Source of the DNA: Desulfobacteraceae bacterium
Lineage (GTDB): Bacteria > Desulfobacterota > Desulfobacteria > Desulfobacterales > UBA5616
Length of the DNA: 10,246 nucleotides
Direction: 5' to 3'
NCBI GenBank assembly: GCA_030620375.1
Contig: JAUXEW010000082.1
Location: 1-10,246 of the forward strand
The notes beneath the pieces are model-generated. The model was not told where the DNA came from. It searched no databases and saw nothing but the letters and a program-made list of their open reading frames with translations. The translations under genes were made by a program, and so were the position numbers. Positions 1-6,191 of this stretch are shown piece after piece. The number at the start of each line of letters is the position of its first letter. Positions within the stretch are counted from its first letter, which is position 1.

Positions 1-549
1 GATGAAGAATTAACCTGGTGGCGGCTGGTTCAAGAAGCGATTGAACACGGCGGAAAGAATTTTGTACTCAATGCACCCTGGCAAATCGCCTTCTTTGATG
101 ATCCCGGATCGCTTAATCTATGGGCCGGGCCGTTTTGCAATATTGGCAATCCCATTGCAGTGAACGTTCTAAAGTCCCTGGGGTTCTCAGGCGTCATCGT
201 GAGCCCGGAACTTGCTAAAGACGATTATTCCCATTTATCGAAATACACTCCCTTGCCGCTGGGAGTCGTTACTTCAGGCAACTGGCCCCTTTGTCTGTCC
301 CGTATTTTATCTGAGGCGTTGCAACCGAATTTTCCGTTTATCAGTCCCGAAAAAGAAGCGGCCTGGGCGGTCCGATATGACGCTTGCGTATGGATTTATC
401 CGAACTGGAAAATAGATCTTCGATCCGAAAAGAAAGGGCTTCAAAAGGCGGGATACCAATTATTTATCAATCTCTTGGAACCGGTACCCGAGACGGTTAA
501 TTTGAAAAACCGTTCCGGCAAGTGGAATTGGGACTTAACGCTGTATTAG
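1..549 (+). CDS. U32-family peptidase, C-terminal part (5' end outside the window)
   Basis: The frame is open from the first base, so this is the last 182 residues of a longer protein. A GTG at 160 is in frame but lies inside conserved sequence and is not the true start. Residues around 46-75 read GPFCNIGNPIAVNVLKSLGF followed by SGVIVSPEL, and near residue 95 comes LPLGVVTSGNWPLCLSR. I associate this series, and the ending GKWNWDLTLY, with the C-terminal region of peptidase U32 proteins of Desulfobacterota. Family members include collagenase-like peptidases and enzymes of tRNA or rRNA hydroxylation, so the substrate here is unknown. The catalytic N-terminal part is not in view. The 3' end overlaps the convergent methyltransferase gene by 53 bp. 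The family call is fairly secure; the precise function is not. Confidence 0.8.
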   Translation, partial: DEELTWWRLVQEAIEHGGKNFVLNAPWQIAFFDDPGSLNLWAGPFCNIGNPIAVNVLKSLGFSGVIVSPELAKDDYSHLSKYTPLPLGVVTSGNWPLCLSRILSEALQPNFPFISPEKEAAWAVRYDACVWIYPNWKIDLRSEKKGLQKAGYQLFINLLEPVPETVNLKNRSGKWNWDLTLY

Positions 550-1261
550 AAGCCGTTTTTTTAAAGTACAACACCAGGCTTTTTCCTAAAACCGGGTTGA
601 GCAAATAATCCAAAAAGCGCGTCAAGCGCGGTTTTTCCATGATATCCCAGCTTAAGAACCGGTGATACAGGTTCACCATCGGTGAATCCTCACGGGTCGG
701 TCCCACCAAGCATTTCAGCCACCAGTAGGGCGAATGGATACTATGGGCATGGCCGGTTCCCCAATGGCTGACCCCCGCATTTTCCACCAAATCAATCAGC
801 TCGCTTTTTTTGTAAATTCGGATATGGCCCTGGTTGGCATTAAAGTATTCATCGGAAAGCGCCCAACAGATCCGCTCGGGAAAATATCGGGGAACGCTGA
901 TTACCAGATGCTTTCCCGTTTTTAATACCCGGATGACTTCGCATATCGCCTTTTCATGTTCCGGTATATGCTCCATGACTTCAGAGCAGATCACCAGATC
1001 AAAGTAATTGTCCGCAAACGGCAGATTTTGAATGTCGGCAACGGACAATCCCCAATGACCGCCGCCGTGCGCTTTTAATTTATCATGATAATCCAATCGT
1101 TCTTTTGCTTTTTTAAGATCTTCAAAACAGAGATCCGCTCCTACGGCCATTACATTTTTATATTGATAGGCCGCACAGGTATGGCGTCCGGAGCCGCACC
1201 CGATATCCAGTACCCGATATCCCGGTTTTAAACCCACTTTTTGAAAGTCAACGGTAATCAC
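497..1261 (-). CDS. Class I SAM-dependent methyltransferase (Methyltransf_11 type)
   Basis: This is a 254-residue soluble protein. Motif I, VLDIGCGSGRH (residues 17-27), is the glycine-rich SAM-binding loop. An acidic residue at the end of strand 2 (GADL, 41-44) and FDLVICSEVMEHIP (87-100) complete a typical Rossmann methyltransferase core. The C-terminal ~100 residues (HIRIYKKSEL onward) are the usual cap that contacts the acceptor. The GTG start at 1261 is supported by a strong Shine-Dalgarno at 1266-1272 and lies 14 bp inside the end of the upstream glycosyltransferase gene, which implies translational coupling. The partner suggests methylation of a glycan, lipid or quinone-like intermediate, but the acceptor cannot be read from the sequence. 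No terminator is seen after the stop at 497, which lies inside the convergent U32 gene. Confidence 0.85.
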   Translation of the reverse strand: MITVDFQKVGLKPGYRVLDIGCGSGRHTCAAYQYKNVMAVGADLCFEDLKKAKERLDYHDKLKAHGGGHWGLSVADIQNLPFADNYFDLVICSEVMEHIPEHEKAICEVIRVLKTGKHLVISVPRYFPERICWALSDEYFNANQGHIRIYKKSELIDLVENAGVSHWGTGHAHSIHSPYWWLKCLVGPTREDSPMVNLYHRFLSWDIMEKPRLTRFLDYLLNPVLGKSLVLYFKKTASNTALSPNSTCRNGFSN

Positions 1262-2489
1262 GGATCACCTCTCTGTAAACCGCCACCGTTTTTTCAGCCG
1301 CTTTTTCCCAAGTAAAATTTTTCTGAACCCTGTTGTAGCCCGCCTTGCCGAGCTCGGCTGCACGATCCGGGTTATCCATGAGCGTCAACATGGCTTTCGC
1401 TAAGGCGTTATGATCTGCAGGGGGAACTAAAATGCCGGCATCCCCCACCACTTCCGGCAATGCCCCTCCGGTCGTGCTGATGACAGGAACTCCGCTGGCC
1501 ATTGCTTCACCCACCGGTAGACCGAAGCCTTCATATACCGAGGGAACAACCGCGGCAGTGGCACGGGCATACTGCATGATAAAATCTTCATCACTGATAC
1601 GGCCGGTAAAGGTAACGATATGCTCGATTCCCAATTTGTGGACAATTTCCACGATTCCACTGTCTTCTTTGGGTGTGCCGATCACGATGAGTCGTAGCTT
1701 CCGGTTTTTGGATATATCCGCCACAGCCTTTAACAGAAACTTTAAGCCTTTTAAAGGCGTATCCGCACTGTTCGTAACGATAAAACGGTTTTTTTCACGC
1801 TCGATTTCGGGAACAGGGCGAAAAAGAGCCGTATTGATACCGTTTGGCACCACTTTTAGGCAATCCGGTGATATCTTAAAGTCCCTGGCAATATCGCTTT
1901 TCGCGCATTCTGAAACCGTAATGAGGTGTGAGAGCGATCTGGAAACCCGCTTTTGCATCCCTAAAAACGAGTACCATCGCACCTGTTTGAATTTATATAA
2001 GAAAGATGAGCCGGACTTAATATCAATATCCCTGTCCACCGTAATGGGGTGGTGGATGGTGGCGATGGTGGGGAAGAATTTATTAATTGCCCAAATACCG
2101 TAGGATAAGCTTTGATTATCATGGATGATATCATACCGGTGCTGTTTTCCTTTTAGATAGCCGTAAGCTCTTAAGCCGAAGGTGAACGGTTCCGGGAAAC
2201 CGGTAGTTGAAACTCCCAGCCATTCGATAAAGTTAATCGGGTCGGCCAGTTCTCTTAATGTGGGGATGCGGAAAGGGTTCTCAGGGTTGTATAAGTCGAG
2301 ACAGGGCATCCGGACAACCGGAATATCATGATCCAGGCACGGATCCGGCGGACCGGAAACGACGTCAACTTTATGCCCCAGATCTTTAAGCGCCCGGCTT
2401 AAGTTTTTTAAATAAACACCTTGTCCCCCGCAGTGGGGATTACTGCGGTAGCTTAATAAGCAGATTTTTAACGGCGAATGGTTGTCCAT
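1248..2489 (-). CDS. GT4-family glycosyltransferase (GT-B fold)
   Basis: This 413-residue protein has the usual length for family GT4. The N-terminal domain opens with KICLLSYRSNPHCGGQGVY, whose glycine-rich loop (GGQG, 21-24) is typical of GT4 acceptor-side domains. The nucleotide-sugar domain starts near PNGI (215-218), followed by TPLKGLKFLLKA (244-255). The signature EGFGLPVGE (320-328) supplies the E-x7-E motif (E320 and E328) that contacts the donor sugar nucleotide. It is followed by GVPVISTTGGALPEVVGDAG. There is no signal peptide, so it should act in the cytoplasm or at the inner face of the membrane. Start: ATG with AAGGAG 8 nt upstream. It is the first gene of an overlapping pair with the methyltransferase. 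Donor and acceptor are not predictable; glycolipid or surface polysaccharide synthesis is the likely setting. Confidence 0.9.
   Translation of the reverse strand: MDNHSPLKICLLSYRSNPHCGGQGVYLKNLSRALKDLGHKVDVVSGPPDPCLDHDIPVVRMPCLDLYNPENPFRIPTLRELADPINFIEWLGVSTTGFPEPFTFGLRAYGYLKGKQHRYDIIHDNQSLSYGIWAINKFFPTIATIHHPITVDRDIDIKSGSSFLYKFKQVRWYSFLGMQKRVSRSLSHLITVSECAKSDIARDFKISPDCLKVVPNGINTALFRPVPEIEREKNRFIVTNSADTPLKGLKFLLKAVADISKNRKLRLIVIGTPKEDSGIVEIVHKLGIEHIVTFTGRISDEDFIMQYARATAAVVPSVYEGFGLPVGEAMASGVPVISTTGGALPEVVGDAGILVPPADHNALAKAMLTLMDNPDRAAELGKAGYNRVQKNFTWEKAAEKTVAVYREVIRDYR
1266..1272 (-). promoter_or_regulatory. Shine-Dalgarno deciding the GTG start of the methyltransferase
   Basis: On the minus strand this reads AGAGGTG, within GAGAGGTGATCC, directly before the GTG at 1261. 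It matches the 16S anti-Shine-Dalgarno well. It lies in the last codons of the glycosyltransferase gene, consistent with coupled translation. Confidence 0.7.
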
Positions 2490-2497
2490 TGCCTTAA

Positions 2498-2503
2498 CTC
2501 CTT
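2498..2503 (-). promoter_or_regulatory. Ribosome binding site of the GT4 gene
   Basis: AAGGAG on the minus strand, 8 nt before the ATG at 2489. It supports this start over internal ones. Confidence 0.7.
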
Positions 2504-2585
2504 ATCCATAGCCGTTTGATGGGTTGGTTCAAGTGGCATGAGGACTATTTTACAGCAATTTTAGGGTGCGAAACTTAAATATTAA

Positions 2586-2615
2586 CTAATAAGGGTTTGC
2601 CACATCATTTGTCAA
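2586..2615 (-). promoter_or_regulatory. Possible sigma70-type promoter of the GT4-methyltransferase operon
   Basis: On the minus strand a perfect TTGACA (2610-2615) is followed after 18 nt by TATTAG (2586-2591), a 4/6 match to the -10 consensus. It would give a leader of about 90 nt. The -35 box is convincing and the -10 box is not, so this is a weak call from consensus matching only. Confidence 0.3.
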
Positions 2616-2819
2616 CCCATTCAATTTGAAGCTACTTCGGTAGTCGCTTAACGTTTGGTTTTTTTTAAACGCACGCTTACGAAAAGCCATAACACACCCA
2701 GATGGTTAAATATATACAAAATATTACAGAACGGTTGTGTTTCGGCCGTGATGAGGGAGAGAAGGTGATATGGTGCGCTTTAAAATAATGGATTTTTAAC
2801 TGATTTCAAAGGGTTGATG

Positions 2820-2852
2820 GATAAAAAGTAAAAAAAGGCTTTACTTTTTATC
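2820..2852. repeat. Perfect 13-bp inverted repeat upstream of the porin gene
   Basis: GATAAAAAGTAAA (2820-2832) and TTTACTTTTTATC (2840-2852) are exact reverse complements separated by AAAAGGC. The centre lies about 110 bp before the porin start. The stem is almost all A/T, so it is a weak RNA hairpin. A DNA operator for a dimeric regulator is the more natural reading, but no regulator can be named. Confidence 0.6.
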
Positions 2853-2932
2853 AAAAATAGGTTTAACTGCTAAAAATTTTTTCAGGAGAGGTGTGATGTA
2901 TTAATGGGTTGTTTTTTTTAGCTAATTTTAAC

Positions 2933-2940
2933 AAAGGAGG
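2933..2940 (+). promoter_or_regulatory. Strong ribosome binding site of the porin gene
   Basis: AAAGGAGG, 6 nt before the GTG at 2947. It fixes the GTG as the start and suggests high expression, as expected for an outer-membrane protein. Confidence 0.8.
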
Positions 2941-2946
2941 AGAAAA

Positions 2947-4267
2947 GTGAAGAAAAGCTTAGGTTTCGTATTGGCCCTTTTATTATTGATCCCGTCATTG
3001 GCGCTTGCCATTGACCTTTCCAACGTGAAATTCGGCGGACAGGTCAGGGTGCGGGGTTACAATTTGGATAACTTTTGGGATTTTAATAACGACTCAGGCA
3101 TAGACGAATGGGATGTTTTCCGATTTAAAACCAGCTTGTTCACCAAAGTGGATGTCGGGGATAACGTAACCGGTTTTATCAAGCTCACCAATCAGAATTA
3201 CGGTGAGGGGGTAACCGGTGCTGAAGGCAAAACGGAGGTTGACAACGTCAGTGATAAATTTTTTGTGGATAATGCCTACATTGACGTAAAAGGACTGCTT
3301 GGCCTGTTTAATGTCAGAATGGGACGTCAAAACCTGATTTACGGGAGCGGGTTTGTTATTCTGGACGGGAATTCACAGTTCGCTTCCACATCCATTTATT
3401 TTGACGGAGTCAAATTCGGCTGGAATATTACCGACAATGTCCTGCTCGATGCATTTTACATGAAGGACGAGGAAAACCTCCGGTGGAACATGCCGGATGA
3501 CGACGACATTACACTGATGGGGTTATACCTGACGGCAAAGGGATGCCCGGTGATCGGCGGCAAGCAGGAATTCTATGCTTTGAACCGTGAAGATGAAAAT
3601 TTTTTAGATGCTGCCGGTACCATTAAAAGCCAAAAAGACATTTGGATGTATGGTTTCAGGATGTCCGACAAACTGGATTTCGGGCTGGACTATTCGGGTG
3701 AAATAGCCATGCAGAGCGGCACGGCCTTTAATGGGAGTGATCAGGATGCGCTGGGTTACAAGCTGGATCTCGGGTATACATTCGACACGGTCAGTCTCAA
3801 ACCGCGAATTTTCGGTCAGTATGCATTTATGAGCGGTGATGAAGCCGGAAGCACGGATTATGAAGGATGGGATGTGTTTTACGGGATGGCCCCAGTTCGG
3901 TGATTTGCTGGCATGGAATTTTGTAAATGGTCCTTCTGTGCTTTTCGACCCCGCAGGGACAGTCCCTGGTGAAGCAGCTTATACAAATTTGACCCTTGCC
4001 ACTATCGGTATCAGCTGCGTGATCGATGACAAGTTTTTTCCGAAAGTCTCATACACAAAGCTCGAGTTTGATGAAGATGTTGCTGCATGGCCGGGTGTGA
4101 CGAATATGGACGATGATTTCGGGGATTACTATCAAGCGAGTCTGAAATACCAATACTCCAAAGCATTGAGTTTCTCGGTTTACTACGGCATGATTGCGCC
4201 GGGCGATGCGTTTGTCAATCGAGACGACGCAACAGAATTTTACTGGGAAGCTGATTTGAAATTCTAG
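2947..4267 (+). pseudogene. Outer-membrane porin, alginate-export-like beta-barrel, interrupted by one frameshift
   Basis: The first frame (2947-3903) starts with signal peptide MKKSLGFVLALLLLIPSLALA (cleavage after about residue 21). It continues with alternating hydrophobic and polar strands typical of a beta-barrel, including IDEWDVFRFKTSLFTKVDV, the strand with YIDVKG, and NVRMGRQNLIYGSGFV. This pattern resembles alginate-export-type porins. The frame stops at 3901-3903 after FYGMAPVR. The +1 frame continues without loss of similarity as WPQFGDLLAWNF and runs to a TAG at 4265-4267, ending EFYWEADLKF. A terminal Phe is the usual outer-membrane insertion signal. Joined, the product is about 439 residues, a normal length for the family. 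The strong RBS and the terminator at 4291 both treat the span as one gene. Frame loss may be a real mutation or an assembly error. The transported substrate is unknown. Confidence 0.8.
3883..3889 (+). other. Frameshift point in the porin gene
   Basis: Frame 1 reads TAC GGG ATG GCC CCA and stops nine bases later, while the continuing frame reads TGG CCC CAG from 3887. Dropping A3886 gives F-Y-G-W-P-Q-F-G. Alternatively, restoring two lost bases would give F-Y-G-x-W-P-Q, where x could be Arg. No slippery heptamer or Shine-Dalgarno-like stimulator typical of programmed frameshifting is obvious. Confidence 0.75.
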
Positions 4268-4290
4268 AATCTGGCGTTTCTACAGCGCAT

Positions 4291-4327
4291 AAGGGCACGA
4301 CCAAAAAGGTTGGTCGTGCCCTTTTTT
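4291..4327 (+). terminator. Rho-independent terminator of the porin gene
   Basis: A perfect 14-bp stem, AAGGGCACGACCAA (4291-4304) with TTGGTCGTGCCCTT (4310-4323), encloses a 5-nt loop and runs into TTTTTT (4322-4327). It starts 24 bp after the porin stop. On the minus strand no U-run follows the stem, so it is a one-way terminator and does not clearly end the convergent 97-residue gene. Confidence 0.93.
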
Positions 4328-4336
4328 CCGCAACCG

Positions 4337-4630
4337 TCAGGGATTAATTTTCTCTTTAACATTCCCGTCCCCATCCACAATAAATATCATAAATCCGTTT
4401 TCGGCGGCATCTTTTGCCAGATCGTCATATCTTATGGCCTGAACCTCATATTTTAACCCTTTTTTTCGGTGAACGAGGTTATAGCCTTTTAACGCGTCTT
4501 CCTTGGATAAAAAGGCGGGGACAAAAGAGGTGTCGGTTTTTGGGTCCTGCTGACCGACATATTGCTCGTTATCGATTTCACCCTGGACAATCACCCAGAT
4601 CCATGGGTTTCCCTGCATTAAACCGCTCAT
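4337..4630 (-). CDS. Conserved-looking 97-residue protein of unknown function
   Basis: I do not recognise a named family with confidence. The protein is small and soluble with no signal peptide. It has NPWIWVIVQ (8-16), then FVPAFLSKEDALKGY (36-50), a basic stretch, YEVQAIRYDDLAKDAAENGF (61-80), and a final strand IFIVDGDGNV (82-91). The alternation suggests a compact alpha/beta fold. The phrase FVPAFLSKEDALK resembles the start of SseB-type domains, but that is a loose resemblance only. The start is preceded by AGAGGG about 9 nt upstream; a second ATG at codon 5 is possible. It lies 38 bp after the TPR gene on the same strand, so it is probably the third gene of the yidD-TPR unit. It has a bias towards charged residues and looks like a real protein. 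Confidence 0.65.
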   Translation of the reverse strand: MSGLMQGNPWIWVIVQGEIDNEQYVGQQDPKTDTSFVPAFLSKEDALKGYNLVHRKKGLKYEVQAIRYDDLAKDAAENGFMIFIVDGDGNVKEKINP

Positions 4631-4668
4631 GATGTGTAACCCTCTCTGGTTATCAAAACGAAAACCGT

Positions 4669-5628
4669 CTAATAATCGGATTCAAAGAAGATCCCTAATT
4701 TTTTATTAAAAGGGTCTGCCAACAGACTGATTTTGGTTCTTCTTTTTAAATTTTCGATAAAATGGCGGGTGCCGGCTCTGTTGAATTTATGGGCGCTGTT
4801 CATACCGCCGTAAATGTTCCCTGCGTAAAAGCCGCTTTCAACAAATGCAATAACGGCTCCAAGTGCAGGGTTCCCGTTGTCAAAGGATTCGTAGGCTGCC
4901 CACATCATGCCGCCGTTTAATAAAAACGCCATCAAAGCATCCTGATATCGATTGCAGTACAGGTATCCCCCCCCCGGAATCACGGATAAGAAGCCGGCCA
5001 ATCCCGGATTTTTTGAGGGGATGCTGTTTACCTCATCAAGTTCGGCAAGAAGATCGCCGGTTGCATATCGGTTTTCACTTTCCTGGCTGATCTGATTAAA
5101 ATATAACCTGGATTTGTCCCAGTCCGCAGCTTCAACATAAATCCAGCCGATCCGGTAAAACGCTTCATCTTTTATCGGCTGGTTGTCCGTTAGGCCCGCC
5201 AGGTGTTCAAGGTTTGCCACGGCATTTCTAAAATCTTTCATCTTTACAAAGCACTCGCTGATGCCAAAATATGCCTTGACGCCAAGTTCGGTTTGTCCGT
5301 ATTCCCGGACCAGGCGGGTGAATTCTTTTAGGGCGTTGTCGTATTGATGGGCGTTATAATAGGATTTGCCGATCTGATATCGGGCGAGTTCAACCCGTTG
5401 ATCCTCAGGAAAGAGGAAGCGGAATCGGTTGTATTCGCTGATTGCCCGGTTATAATCACCGTCGGAAAAATATGTTGCTGCGAAATTGATCTGTTGATCC
5501 GGATCAATACAATGTACGGGTTTTGTCAATGCATTATCGGAGCCGGCAAAGGAAAGGCCGTTGGAAAAAATAATAGAAAAGATTAAAATAGAGGCGGCAT
5601 ATATGTAATTAATTGAATCCTTGCCCAT
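4669..5628 (-). CDS. Exported TPR protein with a DUF5683-like hydrophobic C-terminal domain
   Basis: This 319-residue protein begins with a hydrophobic export signal (about 8-28, ending GLSFAGSD). Helical repeats follow at about 45-180: NFAATYFSDGDYNRAISEYNRF, ARYQIGKSYYNAHQYDNALKEF, AYFGISECFVKMKDFRNAVANL and EAFYRIGWIYVEAADWDKSRLYF. These are tetratricopeptide-like repeats of the type found in BamD/YbgF-type envelope proteins. Residues 208-285 are a different module. PGLAGFLSVIPGGGYLYCNRYQDALMAFLLNG is followed by two hydrophobic segments and YAGNIYGGMNSAHKFN, resembling DUF5683-like membrane domains. The start lies 9 bp after the yidD stop, with a weak Shine-Dalgarno, so translation is probably coupled to yidD. 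A G9 run at 4967-4975 encodes part of PGGG and may be prone to slippage. The role is inferred as an envelope scaffold working with the YidD-like protein. Confidence 0.8.
   Translation of the reverse strand: MGKDSINYIYAASILIFSIIFSNGLSFAGSDNALTKPVHCIDPDQQINFAATYFSDGDYNRAISEYNRFRFLFPEDQRVELARYQIGKSYYNAHQYDNALKEFTRLVREYGQTELGVKAYFGISECFVKMKDFRNAVANLEHLAGLTDNQPIKDEAFYRIGWIYVEAADWDKSRLYFNQISQESENRYATGDLLAELDEVNSIPSKNPGLAGFLSVIPGGGYLYCNRYQDALMAFLLNGGMMWAAYESFDNGNPALGAVIAFVESGFYAGNIYGGMNSAHKFNRAGTRHFIENLKRRTKISLLADPFNKKLGIFFESDY
4967..4975 (-). repeat. G9 homopolymer inside the TPR/DUF5683-like gene
   Basis: Nine consecutive C on the + strand (nine G in the coding strand) span the codons for Pro-Gly-Gly-Gly (CCG GGG GGG GGA). 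Gain or loss of one base would shift the frame at about residue 221 and remove the hydrophobic C-terminal module. Confidence 0.85.
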
Positions 5629-5637
5629 GAGTAAATA

Positions 5638-6039
5638 TTATCTTCGCCAAAAATCGTTTTCTTCCACAGGGTCGTAACAAAAAGTATCCTGGTTTATGCG
5701 GACCAGGGGAGATCGTTTAATTTCATCTCTGCCACAGCGCATAAGGCGGTCACAAGCCATGACCCATCCCATCAGCGGGCCGTGTTTTTTAACCGCATCC
5801 ACGGTGTAATGGGAACAGGAGGGATACATGGGACACCGTCCTCCCATGACGGAAGATAAATATTTCTGATACAGATACACCGGCAATAAAGCAGCCGTTG
5901 TGGTGATATCTTCTTTTTTTTCAATTGTGCCGGCAGCATCGTTTATTTCATCGGAACTCCCGGCAAGAGACATGTTTCCAAAAGCCATTAGCAACAAAAA
6001 CAGCGCCCATACCATAACTTTCATGTGATGTTTAAACAT
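5638..6039 (-). CDS. yidD: YidD-family membrane protein insertion factor with an N-terminal export signal
   Basis: Residues 51-122 carry the YidD signature: LLPVYLYQKYLS (51-62), GGRCPMYPSCSHYTVDAVKKHG (66-87), G91, and DRLMRCGRDE (97-106). The conserved cysteines include C69, C75 and C102, with further C96 and C121. YidD (Haemolysin_hlyA/DUF37 family) normally assists membrane insertion near YidC and is encoded between rnpA and yidC. Here it stands apart from that cluster and is about 50 residues longer at the N-terminus. The extension has a hydrophobic segment, VMVWALFLLLMAFGNMSLA, that looks like a cleavable signal or anchor, followed by a charged linker. Start choice is uncertain: the ATG at 6039 and an ATG five codons later both lack a clear Shine-Dalgarno. 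The gene is followed 9 bp later by the TPR gene. The family is clear; the role of an exported form is unknown. Confidence 0.88.
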   Translation of the reverse strand: MFKHHMKVMVWALFLLLMAFGNMSLAGSSDEINDAAGTIEKKEDITTTAALLPVYLYQKYLSSVMGGRCPMYPSCSHYTVDAVKKHGPLMGWVMACDRLMRCGRDEIKRSPLVRINQDTFCYDPVEENDFWRR

Positions 6040-6055
6040 ATCTATGGGATACGAT

Positions 6056-6085
6056 ACTATAACCTATTTAAAGTATTATTGTAAC
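6056..6085 (-). promoter_or_regulatory. Candidate promoter of the yidD-TPR-97aa unit
   Basis: On the minus strand, GTTACA (6080-6085, 4/6 match to the -35 box) is followed after 18 nt by TATAGT (6056-6061, 5/6 match to the -10 box). Transcription would begin near 6049, only about 10 nt before the ATG at 6039, or about 25 nt before the next in-frame ATG. It lies just after the hairpin at 6086-6112, fitting a transcription break after gspE. Confidence 0.4.
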
Positions 6086-6112
6086 ATCCGGGTCCTCTGG
6101 ACCCGGATTTTT
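6086..6112 (+). terminator. GC-rich hairpin with U-run on the + strand, between gspE and yidD
   Basis: A perfect 10-bp stem, ATCCGGGTCC (6086-6095) with GGACCCGGAT (6099-6108), encloses loop TCT and runs into TTTTT (6108-6112). In form it is a rho-independent terminator for + strand transcripts, yet both neighbouring genes are on the minus strand. Read on the minus strand, the stem is followed by GTTACAATAATAC, which is only A/T-rich. It may stall gspE transcripts or stop antisense ones. Confidence 0.6.
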
Positions 6113-6123
6113 ATTATACAAAG

Positions 6124-6165
6124 CAGTTAGTAGTTAGCAGTTAGCAATTGTCAATTAGCAATTAG
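6124..6165. repeat. Six-copy heptamer tandem repeat downstream of gspE
   Basis: The six consecutive 7-nt units are CAGTTAG, TAGTTAG, CAGTTAG, CAATTGT, CAATTAG and CAATTAG. The array lies between the gspE stop and the hairpin at 6086. The shared core is RTTAG. It has no spacers of CRISPR type. Confidence 0.85.
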
Positions 6166-6191
6166 CAAGGTTCCGGCTTGTCCGGATGGGG

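Larger units (their letters stand above)
2490..2946. other. Divergent intergenic region (457 bp) between the GT4 and porin genes
   Basis: No gene of normal length is found here. The region must hold the promoters of both divergent units. It contains a short stem with a UUCG loop (GCTAC/GTAGT, 2631-2644), an AT-rich stretch, a perfect 13-bp inverted repeat (2820-2852) and two tiny reading frames before the porin (2896-2921). I found no convincing -35/-10 pair for the porin on the + strand and no sigma54-type GG/GC pair. Confidence 0.6.

Noticed and set aside
160..549. A complete 129-residue gene starting at GTG 160
   Set aside because: The same frame is open back to base 1 with conserved U32-like sequence (GPFCNIGNP) before the GTG, so this is an internal codon of a longer gene.
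1432..2103. A 223-codon open frame on the + strand opposite the glycosyltransferase gene
   Set aside because: It lies wholly antisense to a well-supported GT4 gene, has no Shine-Dalgarno or domain, and its composition is what the complement of that gene would give.
2641..2675. The CGTTT/AAACG pair around a T-run as a terminator
   Set aside because: The stem is 5 bp of mixed A/T and G/C with the T-run in the loop rather than after it, and no gene ends here.
3836..4267. The second porin frame as an independent gene starting at ATG 3836
   Set aside because: Its first ~17 codons are the out-of-frame shadow of the upstream porin part. There is no ribosome site, and the rest is plainly the C-terminal half of the same barrel.
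4283..5745. A shared 12-mer, CAGCGCATAAGG, near 4284 and 5734
   Set aside because: One copy precedes the porin terminator and the other is inside the yidD coding sequence. There is no flanking similarity, so this looks like chance.
6124..6165. The heptamer array as a CRISPR fragment
   Set aside because: Units are 7 nt with no unique spacers, and no cas genes are present.
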